From Pictodentalium vernedei (lineage: Eukaryota > Mollusca > Scaphopoda > Dentaliida > Dentaliidae), in NCBI GenBank assembly GCA_031216915.1, contig CM062289.1, positions 395,710,674-395,774,673 on the forward strand: DNA of 64,000 nucleotides, read 5' to 3'. Below, piece by piece: positions 8,401 to 21,726 of the stretch; position 1 is the first letter of the stretch, and each line of letters starts with the position of its first letter. The translations under genes were made by a program, and so were the position numbers. The notes under the pieces were generated by a model. The model worked only from the letters and a program-made list of their open reading frames with translations. It was not told the origin of the DNA and did not search any database.

Positions 8401-10866
8401 CCCCCCCGGTCTGGGATAGTGCCCCTTAAAACTTATAATTCAGTGCCACGGGTGGATAGATGGGACAAAAGCAACCTCGCGTTTTCAAGAACTTTGCCTG
8501 TGGATCACGACACTACCCTTAAAACATAGATAATGGCCAGAACTCGAAAGTGAACAGAAATCGCTTGCGAAAAAGATGGCTAGCTAGACATTAAAATGGA
8601 ACACACGGCAGTTTCAGATATAGCTTGTGGAGGGGGGGGGGGGGAGGGGGGGGCTTGGACCCATCGAGGAGACCCTAGTTCGACCCAATGGAAGAAAATT
8701 TGATTTCTCAATCTAACCGAACTGAAGAACGCTGTTTACATGCATCTGGGCGAAAAAAATGGAGATTAGGCGGCTGGTATGTCGAAATGTCTCCATGTGG
8801 ACTGCTAATGGCAATCCACATAGAGAGCCATTTCGTATACCGGCAGTCTATGCAATGAGATCCATTTCGCTTGTTGGTCGTTTTCACGCACCAACAGGCT
8901 GCATTAATTTTGCGATTCCCCACCCCCCTCCTCCCAGGGGTGGCGGCACTATCTTTTCAAGATATTTTCAGTCGACGTTCAGTCACAACTCTATTTTGTA
9001 GAAAACGCAGGCTTATGCGATTATTTACCTGAAGTTGGAAACGGGGCAATCTTCTGAAATAAAAAAAATGCTCTATTTCGCAGACGCCCAAGTCAAAGTA
9101 TCACCTGGATTCGAAACCACTCGCAGCGATCTCTTCCAATGCTTATGAGTGCCGAAAACATTGAGCACGTGACCTAGTGCATTTGCCACCCAAAGTTGTG
9201 AGCAGGATTAAATAGGAATCATCGGCCGATTGGTTCAAAATCTGTTGGCTTTGAATCCATCAATCAATATATTTTTATCCAGTTTGTACAGTATTAAAAA
9301 CCTTTTTCTATAATTTTGTGCCAGAATGAGTGAAAATCTCTCAAAAACATGTGGCATGAAAACAAAGTGTCAAGTTCATTCAGTGCAAGACCAGACGGCA
9401 GAAGCGAAAATTCCAAAGTTCAATTTAAATTTTACCTTGTACTATATATTTTTTCCAGTTTTTGTTAGTTCAAAAAAGATGATGTACTTTTGGATGTATA
9501 GGTAACTTGGTGTGTTGTACAGAGAGTGAAAGGTTAGCAATGCTGTCAATGGGATTTTGGGGCTTTTAACAACCTCATATCGAGAACGTATTGAACGCCC
9601 CAATCCACTTGGCTACTGAACCTTTCACTAAAATTTTGAAATAAAGCGTTGTAATACACCCAGGTGTTAAAAAATCAAAACCATTCAGATTGATTATTCT
9701 CTAATGTTTGTTAACAGTCGGAAACTTGATTATCTTTATCCGAAAGCAAGACTGACGGACAAATAATTTGATTATACAAAGCTTTAATTTATATTCTTTT
9801 TGAACAGACGATTTTTTCGATGAGATCTGTTCGGGTATACTTAGCCCATGTTGCACATTCAACACTGTGATTACGTTACTCTGCGTAGTGTACAGCGTAT
9901 AATGTTTTGTCCATATTTCAATGAAAAATATGATCATTCAGAGCCATATTTTAAACGCCAGTATCTCTCGACACAACAGATGGAATAAGCTGATCTTTTC
10001 AGCCTAGAATTCTGACACGTACATTAAGAGAAACCATGCCTTTTTTCTCCTAAAGTTTTGTTAATAAAAAATGTCAAATTGAAAAAAGTCAAACATCGAC
10101 TAAATAATCATTCATCTTTTGCCCCCTGTTAATATTCGTATCCATGCTCAAAGTCAAACCTTAAACCCGAAAATCTTATTCTGGAGTAAAGATTGACCAA
10201 GAGAAACCTTCTAATGTTCTCTTTATTTTAATAACGTGCAACTCAGATAAACGGGACATGCCGATAATGACAATGATTCGTCATCGTCTAACTACTCAGA
10301 ATGAAAGTATGATATCAAAGAAAAATTCTGTTTTTCAAGGCTGCGCACATACACATACATCTTATGTGTTGGGGGGGGGGGGGGATTGCTTGGGGATAGT
10401 GTTGTGTGGCTGGAGGGAGGCTTTGCACAATATTATGTTAGTTTGGGCAGGGCCGTCACTAACAATTTTTATTTATTTATTTTTCTTGGGATGTAGGGGT
10501 GGGGGAGGTATAGGACATCTGAGCCCGACGGCTCGGTCATATCGTCCAAATTATCGGATCGTACCTAATTCCTTTTATCGAAGACACATACGCAAAAATA
10601 TACTTTCCATTGATAGAATACTTACATGGCAGGGAATTTATTAGAATTTCATGACAGTGCTGTCCATTACAAACCAATTGGGCGGATATGCCCGACCTTC
10701 TGGGTGCTTTCAACAGGTCATGGTCATAAAAATAATTTATTATTACTTGCTCTCTCTCCCTGGATGTGTGATTCTACCGATATTGTGAGTCTGGAATTTA
10801 TTGCACTTTCTGATGTGTGTATATTTTATCGGCGAGCAAGAGATTTAGTCCAGCTGAGTACTCAAA
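5433..10866. repeat. Array unit 2 (class B)
   Basis: 5434 bp. It has class B bases at the three linked sites (G at 5510, then G and A at the later two). It shares with unit 3 a T at 7154 where all others have G, and an eight-T run (others nine) near 7342. These two units therefore look like the product of a local single-unit duplication. Run lengths are 16, 16, 13/8, and 14 for the last poly(G). Its fourth tract is unique: the C run is broken by an A (four C, A, six C) near 8918-8928. Confidence 0.97.
10258..10644 (+). other. 127-129-codon frame running through poly(G) tract 5, best open in unit 2
   Basis: ATG-started frame. The first 40 or so codons precede the G run, which encodes a short glycine stretch; then comes a hydrophobic segment (about residues 69-78, LTIFIYLFFLGC-like) and a basic C-terminal part that overlaps the 98-codon frame. 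It is open when the G run length is 2 modulo 3: units 2, 5, 7, 8, 9, 10 and 11. In units 1, 3, 4 and 6 the run shifts the frame. Coding through a hypervariable mononucleotide run is implausible for a conserved gene, and no family is recognised. Confidence 0.08.
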
Positions 10867-13800
10867 ACCATGTATATTTTCGACACGCAAGCAAGGGGAC
10901 TGCCCAACTTGGTTTTTCATAATTTCTTGCCCAGCCTTTGTCTGGTGAAACTCTGGATCGGGTTACGCCCCTGGGTTTTTTTTAAAGAGTAATTTTATTT
11001 CCATTAAGATGAAATAGGACTTGGCGCCACTACAAATATATTCATTTCTGATCCTTTGAAAAGGACGAATGAGATTACTGCATATCTTCACCAAATCTAC
11101 AAACTTTCACCGTGATGCATAGTTTGAAACCCTCTTTGCAATGTTTGTCTTGTGTTTCTCGATTTTTAAACAGTCCCCTCAACACCGATAGACCTACATT
11201 ATTTGAAACACAATATTTTTTTTTCATCAGACTAAATGCTGAGAAGGAGTCGATCAACTAAGGCGAGAATTGATTTCACCCCCTTCTCCCGCCCATTACT
11301 TCTACACAACAGCTCAGAAACTATAAACAATACAGCTTATAACGTGTAGGGAACCGAGTACCAGGCGAATTGCAACTATTGCCGCGTGTAACTGCCAGAG
11401 GTTTCGGCTTACACCAGCCCAAAGCCAAACTGAATTTCAAAATTAGCAACGCATGGTGTACTTTCCATAATATCAACAGCCCATCAACACAGGTTCACAG
11501 ACCCGCCTCGTTCACGGACACAAGGCAACTGAAGGGCTCGTATCAAATTTGAAATAAAAATTGTAAATTTAGCAGCTGCACTGTCGGCCATGTGCACGCC
11601 TCAGTGTATTTGTGTTGGTTACGAATGCTAATACCATTTGTACATACGGTGCAACAAAACAGAATAATTTATTATCAGTTATCCGACTTCTATATATATG
11701 CAAAGCTGCAGTCGGAAATAGTACAGTCCACGAAAAGAGCGTCCTGAGAAAATATTTTGGTGTTAAAAATTGCTGAAGTATTTTATTTAGTTGAAGCATC
11801 GCTGTCAGATCTTCTTGCAAGAAAATAACCGATTGGATAGATTCACTGCAATATCTTGAAAGGGCCGATTGAAATGACCTGGTGGCATGAAAAAGCAATT
11901 GAATATTTGGATGTATTTTGTTTGAAAACATAAAAATATTTCGTCAACAGCGCCTGGATGCGCTGAACTGGGGACAATATACCCTTCCATACCCTTCTCG
12001 AAATCTACCATTGACACCAAGACTTATTTTGTATCTATGTTCATGGAGGCTAACTGGCGAAAGGGGAGGTGATAGTCTTCTTGAGATCTACTTTAAATGA
12101 CAACATTTCTCTTGCATTTAAAACCTCGTATTGTTTGTAAAGTTTGTGTATCTTGCGAATAGCTATCAATTTGCATTACAGTATTTATAATGCCGTTATG
12201 GAGTGAAATAGTAACGTTTGTAAAGTGTTTTTAGTCTTTGTCAGAAAATTAAAATAAAAAAACAAATTCCTTCTTTCAACTCAGCTGGGTGTCAAGAAAT
12301 ATGTCTTTTGTACATACATCAATTTCTACATTCAAATTTTATCGGGTGGGAGTAACTTTTGTATTCTAGGGGGGGGGGGGGGGGTGATAGCGGCTTCGAT
12401 CAAACATTCTATAGGTGGGACGGAAGCAGTGGTTGCAGCGTGAATGAATGGGTTCGCGCAAGTAAACCCCATTCGGCCGTTGTCATGGTTGCATCGTTGC
12501 AAGCAACAAATTACATTAATGCCAAGGGTAGTTTATCTATCAGGGTGAGCTGAAACCCGTGTCCACATAAATAAACTTTTATTCTATTACCTATTCTATC
12601 TGTGCACTTTTATCGGGTTAATAAGGAACATTTTGTAGACGAAGGGTATAATGTGGATTGCTTCAGTGTCCTTTGAGAACAATAAAAATACACCCTCTGA
12701 AACAAAGTTTATACAAACTCTCCCGTTGGTCGCATTAGAAAAAACGTTTTATAGTCGAGTTAGTGTTGGGTTTCGTTTTTTTTCAGAAAATGAATGCGTT
12801 TGAAATACATGTGCGTAACAAACTGTCTTGTCATTAGAACCAGAATTTCGTCAAAGCTCTCAGATATAAAAAAAATATAGGAAACCACTGTAACATTAAA
12901 ACATAGACAGTTTATAAAACACATCATGTTGCATGTGCACATCATTAATGCAAAATAGCAGTTGTCCTTCGTCGAACACTATCCTCCATTTATAAAAAAC
13001 AAGCTACCAACAAAAAGTTTTGTCTGGCCGTTTACAGTCAAATAATCCTGGTAGGAACTCAGAGTAGTGTCTGTTTGCTGCTTGAGCCGACAACCAACGC
13101 CTGGGGTGCATATGCCAATAATGTGGTTTTATGGGTATAAACGATCAGTAAAACTTCAATTTGGTTTTGGTGACCACATAGTTATAGGTGTTGGAAGTCA
13201 CCGTAAATATGAATAAATTAATAATCTCCAGAAAAATGTTAGTGTATCAGTGGCAAAGTCTCGAGCGTGGAACCACAAGCAAACAAAATTCGTTATTACT
13301 ACGTGCAATGCGTGGATTGTGGACTACCACTGAAACACCTATGGAGTGGAGTTTCTCTCAGGCAAACACACCCCCTCGTCTGTTAAAAAAACATGGAAAT
13401 AATAAGGAAAATTTCAGCCATTTCACCTCCGACTTGAACGCGCAGGGTCACTGTCCTAAAGGGTGTTACAACCAGATGCGTCACGAAGAATATCAATTGG
13501 GGGAGGGGTGGAAAACATGACTTGTTCCGCCGGTGATTCCTAATGTTACGACTGATGAAATATTTCAACTACACTTTGGCCATTTATCTGCGAAGCATTT
13601 AGCTGATTGGTTCTGATAGTCGATAAGGGGAGATAACCGTCCATTTGAACCAGTCATCAAAAGTGGAAAGCTGCCAATGGATGCAGCAACTATTCACGAA
13701 CGATGACTGAAAATTTCAATTAAATCCCTCAAGAATTTTCTTAGATAGAGTGTTTTAACGAGATGTTTTGAATTTGGTCTTTTTCAAGATGTTGCGAAGC

Positions 13801-16293
13801 GGGACGGGGATGTGCACGGCGGACACCCCCCCCCCCCCCGGTCTGGGATAGTGCCCCTTAAAACTTATAATTCAGTGCCACGGGTGGATAGATGGGACAA
13901 AAGCAACCTCGCGTTTTCAAGAACTTTGCCTGTGGATCACGACACTACCCTTAAAACATAGATAATGGCCAGAACTCGAAAGTGAACAGAAATCGCTTGC
14001 GAAAAAGATGGCTAGCTAGACATTAAAATGGAACACACGGCAGTTTCAGATATAGCTTGTGGAGGGGGGGGGGGAGGGGGGGGGGCTTGGACCCATCGAG
14101 GAGACCCTAGTTCGACCCAATGGAAGAAAATTTGATTTCTCAATCTAACCGAACTGAAGAACGCTGTTTACATGCATCTGAGCGAAAAAAATGGAGATTA
14201 GGCGGCTGGTATGTCGAAATGTCTCCATGTGGACTGCTAATGGCAATCCACATAGAGAGCCATTTCGTATACCGGCAGTCTATGCAATGAGATCCATTTC
14301 GCTTGTTGGTCGTTTTCACGCACCAACAGGCTGCATTAATTTTGCGATTCCCCCCCCCCTCCTCCCAGGGGTGGCGGCACTATCTTTTCAAGATATTTTC
14401 AGTCGACGTTCAGTCACAACTCTATTTTGTAGAAAACGCAGGCTTATGCGATTATTTACCTGAAGTTGGAAACGGGGCAATCTTCTGAAATAAAAAAAAT
14501 GCTCTATTTCGCAGACGCCCAAGTCAAAGTATCACCTGGATTCGAAACCACTCGCAGCGATCTCTTCCAATGTTTATGAGTGCCGAAAACATTGAGCACG
14601 TGACCTAGTGCATTTGCCACCCAAAGTTGTGAGCAGGATTAAATAGGAATCATCGGCCGATTGGTTCAAAATCTGTTGGCTTTGAATCCATCAATCAATA
14701 TATTTTTATCCAGTTTGTACAGTATTAAAAACCTTTTTCTATAATTTTGTGCCAGAATGAGTGAAAATCTCTCAAAAACATGTGGCATGAAAACAAAGTG
14801 TCAAGTTCATTCAGTGCAAGACCAGACGGCAGAAGCGAAAATTCCAAAGTTCAATTTAAATTTTACCTTGTACTATATATTTTTTCCAGTTTTTGTTAGT
14901 TCAAAAAAGATGATGTACTTTTGGATGTATAGGTAACTTGGTGTGTTGTACAGAGAGTGAAAGGTTAGCAATGCTGTCAATGGGATTTTGGGGCTTTTAA
15001 CAACCTCATATCGAGAACGTATTGAACGCCCCAATCCACTTGGCTACTGAACCTTTCACTAAAATTTTGAAATAAAGCGTTGTAATACACCCAGGTGTTA
15101 AAAAATCAAAACCATTCAGATTGATTATTCTCTAATGTTTGTTAACAGTCGGAAACTTGATTATCTTTATCCGAAAGCAAGACTGACGGACAAATAATTT
15201 GATTATACAAAGCTTTAATTTATATTCTTTTTGAACAGACGATTTTTTCGATGAGATCTGTTCGGGTATACTTAGCCCATGTTGCACATTCAACACTGTG
15301 ATTACGTTACTCTGCGTAGTGTACAGCGTATAATGTTTTGTCCATATTTCAATGAAAAATATGATCATTCAGAGCCATATTTTAAACGCCAGTATCTCTC
15401 GACACAACAGATGGAATAAGCTGATCTTTTCAGCCTAGAATTCTGACACGTACATTAAGAGAAACCATGCCTTTTTTCTCCTAAAGTTTTGTTAATAAAA
15501 AATGTCAAATTGAAAAAAGTCAAACATCGACTAAATAATCATTCATCTTTTGCCCCCTGTTAATATTCGTATCCATGCTCAAAGTCAAACCTTAAACCCG
15601 AAAATCTTATTCTGGAGTAAAGATTGACCAAGAGAAACCTTCTAATGTTCTCTTTATTTTAATAACGTGCAACTCAGATAAACGGGACATGCCGATAATG
15701 ACAATGATTCGTCATCGTCTAACTACTCAGAATGAAAGTATGATATCAAAGAAAAATTCTGTTTTTCAAGGCTGCGCACATACACATACATCTTATGTGT
15801 TGGGGGGGGGGATTGCTTGGGGATAGTGTTGTGTGGCTGGAGGGAGGCTTTGCACAATATTATGTTAGTTTGGGCAGGGCCGTCACTAACAATTTTTATT
15901 TATTTATTTTTCTTGGGATGTAGGGGTGGGGGAGGTATAGGACATCTGAGCCCGACGGCTCGGTCATATCGTCCAAATTATCGGATCGTACCTAATTCCT
16001 TTTATCGAAGACACATACGCAAAAATATACTTTCCATTGATAGAATACTTACATGGCAGGGAATTTATTAGAATTTCATGACAGTGCTGTCCATTACAAA
16101 CCAATTGGGCGGATATGCCCGACCTTCTGGGTGCTTTCAACAGGTCATGGTCATAAAAATAATTTATTATTACTTGCTCTCTCTCCCTGGATGTGTGATT
16201 CTACCGATATTGTGAGTCTGGAATTTATTGCACTTTCTGATGTGTGTATATTTTATCGGCGAGCAAGAGATTTAGTCCAGCTGAGTACTCAAA
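10867..16293. repeat. Array unit 3 (class B)
   Basis: 5427 bp. Class B. It shares the T variant at 12588 and the eight-T run with unit 2. Private changes include G instead of A in the 'aatagtacag' stretch near 11721, A to C in 'aaatacatg' near 12808, G to A in 'catctgagcg' near 14180 and C to T in 'atgtttatgag' near 14573. Run lengths are 16, 14, 11/10, 10 and 10. Confidence 0.97.
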
Positions 16294-19200
16294 ACCATGT
16301 ATATTTTCGACACGCAAGCAAGGGGACTGCCCAACTTGGTTTTTCATAATTTCTTGCCCAGCCTTTGTCTGGTGAAACTCTGGATCGGGTTACGCCCCTG
16401 GGTTTTTTTTAAAGAGTAATTTTATTTCCATTAAGATGAAATAGGACTTGGCGCCACTACAAATATATTCATTTCTGATCCTTTGAAAAGGACGAATGAG
16501 ATTACTGCATATCTTCACCAAATCTACAAACTTTCACCGTGATGCATAGTTTGAAACCCTCTTTGCAATGTTTGTCTTGTGTTTCTCGATTTTTAAACAG
16601 TCCCATCAACACCGATAGACCTACATTATTTGAAACACAATATTTTTTTTTCATCAGACTAAATGCTGAGAAGGAGTCGATCAACTAAGGCGAGAATTGA
16701 TTTCACCCCCTTCTCCCGCCCATTACTTCTACACAACAGCTCAGAAACTATAAACAATACAGCTTATAACGTGTAGGGAACCGAGTACCAGGCGAATTGC
16801 AACTATTGCCGCGTGTAACTGCCAGAGGTTTCGGCTTACACCAGCCCAAAGCCAAACTGAATTTCAAAATTAGCAACGCATGGTGTACTTTCCATAATAT
16901 CAACAGCCCATCAACACAGGTTCACAGACCCGCCTCGTTCACGGACACAAGGCAACTGAAGGGCTCGTATCAAATTTGAAATAAAAATTGTAAATTTAGC
17001 AGCTGCACTGTCGGCCATGTGCACGCCTCAGTGTATTTGTGTTGGTTACGAATGCTAATACCATTTGTACATACGGTGCAACAAAACAGAATAATTTATT
17101 ATCAGTTATCCGACTTCTATATATATGCAAAGCTGCAGTCGGAAATAATACAGTCCACGAAAAGAGCGTCCTGAGAAAATATTTTGGTGTTAAAAATTGC
17201 TGAAGTATTTTATTTAGTTGAAGCATCGCTGTCAGATCTTCTTGCAAGAAAATAACCGATTGGATAGATTCACTGCAATATCTTGAAAGGGCCGATTGAA
17301 ATGACCTGGTGGCATGAAAAAGCAATTGAATATTTGGATGTATTTTGTTTGAAAACATAAAAATATTTCGTCAACAGCGCCTGGATGCGCTGAACTGGGG
17401 ACAATATACCCTTCCATACCCTTCTCGAAATCTACCATTGACACCAAGACTTATTTTGTATCTATGTTCATGGAGGCTAACTGGCGAAAGGGGAGGTGAT
17501 AGTCTTCTTGAGATCTACTTTAAATGACAACATTTCTCTTGCATTTAAAACCTCGTATTGTTTGTAAAGTTTGTGTATCTTGCGAATAGCTATCAATTTG
17601 CATTACAGTATTTATAATGCCGTTATGGAGTGAAATAGTAACGTTTGTAAAGTGTTTTTAGTCTTTGTCAGAAAATTAAAATAAAAAAACAAATTCCTTC
17701 TTTCAACTCAGCTGGGTGTCAAGAAATATGTCTTTTGTACATACATCAATTTCTACATTCAAATTTTATCGGGTGGGAGTAACTTTTGTATTCTAGGGGG
17801 GGGGGGGGGTGATAGCGGCTTCGATCAAACATTCTATAGGTGGGACGGAAGCAGTGGTTGCAGTGTGAATGAATGGGTTCGCGCAAGTAAACCCCATTCG
17901 GCCGTTGTCATGGTTGCATCGTTGCAAGCAACAAATTACATTAATGCCAAGGGTAGTTTATCTATCAGGGTGAGCTGAAACCCGTGTCCACATAAATAAA
18001 CTTTTATTCTATGACCTATTCTATCTGTGCACTTTTATCGGGTTAATAAGGAACATTTTGTAGACGAAGGGTATAATGTGGATTGCTTCAGTGTCCTTTG
18101 AGAACAATAAAAATACACCCTCTGAAACAAAGTTTATACAAACTCTCCCGTTGGTCGCATTAGAAAAAACGTTTTATAGTCGAGTTAGTGTTGGGTTTCG
18201 TTTTTTTTTCAGAAAATGAATGCGTTTGAAATAAATGTGCGTAACAAACTGTCTTGTCATTAGAACCAGAATTTCGTCAAAGCTCTCAGATATAAAAAAA
18301 ATATAGGAAACCACTGTAACATTAAAACATAGACAGTTTATAAAACACATCATGTTGCATGTGCACATCATTAATGCAAAATAGCAGTTGTCCTTCGTCG
18401 AACACTATCCTCCATTTATAAAAAACAAGCTACCAACAAAAAGTTTTGTCTGGCCGTTTACAGTCAAATAATCCTGGTAGGAACTCAGAGTAGTGTCTGT
18501 TTGCTGCTTGAGCCGACAACCAACGCCTGGGGTGCATATGCCAATAATGTGGTTTTATGGGTATAAACGATCAGTAAAACTTCAATTTGGTTTTGGTGAC
18601 CACATAGTTATAGGTGTTGGAAGTCACCGAAAATATGAATAAATTAATAATAACCAGAAAAATATTAGTGTATCAGTGGCAAAGTCTCGAGCGTGGAACC
18701 ACAAGCAAACAAAATTCGTTATTACTACGTGTAATGCGTGGATTGTGGACTACCACTGAAACACCTATGGAGTGGAGTTTCTCTCAGGCAAACACACCCC
18801 CTCGTCTGTTAAAAAAACATGGAAATAATAAGGAAAATTTCAGCCATTTCACCTCCGACTTGAACGCGCAGGGTCACTGTCCTAAAGGGTGTTACAACCA
18901 GATGCGTCACGAAGAATATCAATTGGGGGAGGGGTGGAAAACATGACTTGTTCCGCCGGTGATTCCTAATGTTACGACTGATGAAATATTTCAACTACAC
19001 TTTGGCCATTTATCTGCGAAGCATTTAGCTGATTGGTTCTGATAGTCGATAAGGGGAGATAACCGTCCATTTGAACCAGTCATCAAAAGTGGAAAGCTGC
19101 CAATGGATGCAGCAACTATTCACGAACGATGACTGAAAATTTCAATTAAATCCCTCAAGAATTTTCTTAGATAGAGTGTTTTAACGAGATGTTTTGAATT

Positions 19201-21726
19201 TGGTCTTTTTCAAGATGTTGCGAAGCGGGACGGGGATGTGCACGGCGGACACCCCCCCCCCCCCCCCCGGTCTGGGATAGTGCCCCTTAAAACTTATAAT
19301 TCAGTGCCACGGGTGGATAGATGGGACAAAAGCAACCTCGCGTTTTCAAGAACTTTGCCTGTGGATCACGACACTACCCTTAAAACATAGATAATGGCCA
19401 GAACTCGAAAGTGAACAGAAATCGCTTGCGAAAAAGATGGCTAGCTAGACATTAAAATGGAACACACGGCAGTTTCAGATATAGCTTGTGGAGGGGGGGG
19501 GGGGAGGGGGGGGGGGGGCTTGGACCCATCGAGGAGACCCTAGTTCGACCCAATGGAAGAAAATTTGATTTCTCAATCTAACCGAACTGAAGAACGCTGT
19601 TTACATGCATCTGGGCGAAAAAAATGGAGATTAGGCGGCTGGTATGTCGAAATGTCTCCATGTGGACTGCTAATGGCAATCCACATAGAGAGCCATTTCG
19701 TATACCGGCAGTCTATGCAATGAGATCCATTTCGCTTGTTGGTCGTTTTCACGCACCAACAGGCTGCATTAATTTTGCGATTCCCCCCCCCCTCCTCCCA
19801 GGGGTGGCGGCACTATCTTTTCAAGATATTTTCAGTCGACGTTCAGTCACAACTCTATTTTGTAGAAAACGCAGGCTTATGCGATTATTTACCTGAAGTT
19901 GGAAACGGGGCAATCTTCTGAAATAAAAAAAATGCTCTATTTCGCAGACGCCCAAGTCAAAGTATCATCTGGATTCGAAACCACTCGCAGCGATCTCTTC
20001 CAATGCTTATGAGTGCCGAAAACATTGAGCACGTGACCTAGTGCATTTGCCACCCAAAGTTGTGAGCAGGATTAAATAGGAATCATCGGCCGATTGGTTC
20101 AAAATCTGTTGGCTTTGAATCCATCAATCAATATATTTTTATCCAGTTTGTACAGTATTAAAAACCTTTTTCTATAATTTTGTGCCAGAATGAGTGAAAA
20201 TCTCTCAAAAACATGTGGCATGAAAACAAAGTGTCAAGTTCATTCAGTGCAAGACCAGACGGCAGAAGCGAAAATTCCAAAGTTCAATTTAAATTTTACC
20301 TTGTACTATATATTTTTTCCAGTTTTTGTTAGTTCAAAAAAGATGATGTACTTTTGGATGTATAGGTAACTTGGTGTGTTGTACAGAGAGTGAAAGGTTA
20401 GCAATGCTGTCAATGGGATTTTGGGGCTTTTAACAACCTCATATCGAGAACGTATTGAACGCCCCAATCCACTTGGCTACTGAACCTTTCACTAAAATTT
20501 TGAAATAAAGCGTTGTAATACACCCAGGTGTTAAAAAATCAAAACCATTCAGATTGATTATTCTCTAATGTTTGTTAACAGTCGGAAACTTGATTATCTT
20601 TATCCGAAAGCAAGACTGACGGACAAATAATTTGATTATACAAAGCTTTAATTTATATTCTTTTTGAACAGACGATTTTTTCGATGAGATCTGTTCGGGT
20701 ATACTTAGCCCATGTTGCACATCCAACACTGTGATTACGTTACTCTGCGTAGTGTACAGCGTATAATGTTTTGTCCATATTTCAATGAAAAATATGATCA
20801 TTCAGAGCCATATTTTAAACGCCAGTATCTCTCGACACAACAGATGGAATAAGCTGATCTTTTCAGCCTAGAATTCTGACACGTACATTAAGAGAAACCA
20901 TGCCTTTTTTCTCCTAAAGTTTTGTTAATAAAAAATGTCAAATTGAAAAAAGTCAAACATCGACTAAATAATCATTCATCTTTTGCCCCCTGTTAATATT
21001 CGTATCCATGCTCAAAGTCAAACCTTAAACCCGAAAATCTTATTCTGGAGTAAAGATTGACCAAGAGAAACCTTCTAATGTTCTCTTTATTTTAATAACG
21101 TGCAACTCAGATAAACGGGACATGCCGATAATGACAATGATTCGTCATCGTCTAACTACTCAGAATGAAAGTATGATATCAAAGAAAAATTCTGTTTTTC
21201 AAGGCTGCGCACATACACATACATCTTATGTGTTGGGGGGGGGGATTGCTTGGGGATAGTGTTGTGTGGCTGGAGGGAGGCTTTGCACAATATTATGTTA
21301 GTTTGGGCAGGGCCGTCACTAACAATTTTTATTTATTTATTTTTCTTGGGATGTAGGGGTGGGGGAGGTATAGGACATCTGAGCCCGACGGCTCGGTCAT
21401 ATCGTCCAAATTATCGGATCGTACCTAATTCCTTTTATCGAAGACACATACGCAAAAATATACTTTCCATTGATAGAATACTTACATGGCAGGGAATTTA
21501 TTAGAATTTCATGACAGTGCTGTCCATTACAAACCAATTGGGCGGATATGCCCGACCTTCTGGGTGCTTTCAACAGGTCATGGTCATAAAAATAATTTAT
21601 TATTACTTGCTCTCTCTCCCTGGATGTGTGATTCTACCGATATTGTGAGTCTGGAATTTATTGCACTTTCTGATGTGTGTATATTTTATCGGCGAGCAAG
21701 AGATTTAGTCCAGCTGAGTACTCAAA
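16294..21726. repeat. Array unit 4 (class B, most private changes)
   Basis: 5433 bp. Class B, and the unit with the most private substitutions seen. They include 16605 (C to A), 17864 (C to T), 19968 (C to T) and one near 20723 (T to C), plus a tight cluster of five at 18630, 18652, 18653, 18664 and 18732. Run lengths are 14, 17, 12/13, 10 and 10; the 17-C run is the longest C run in the window. Confidence 0.97.
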
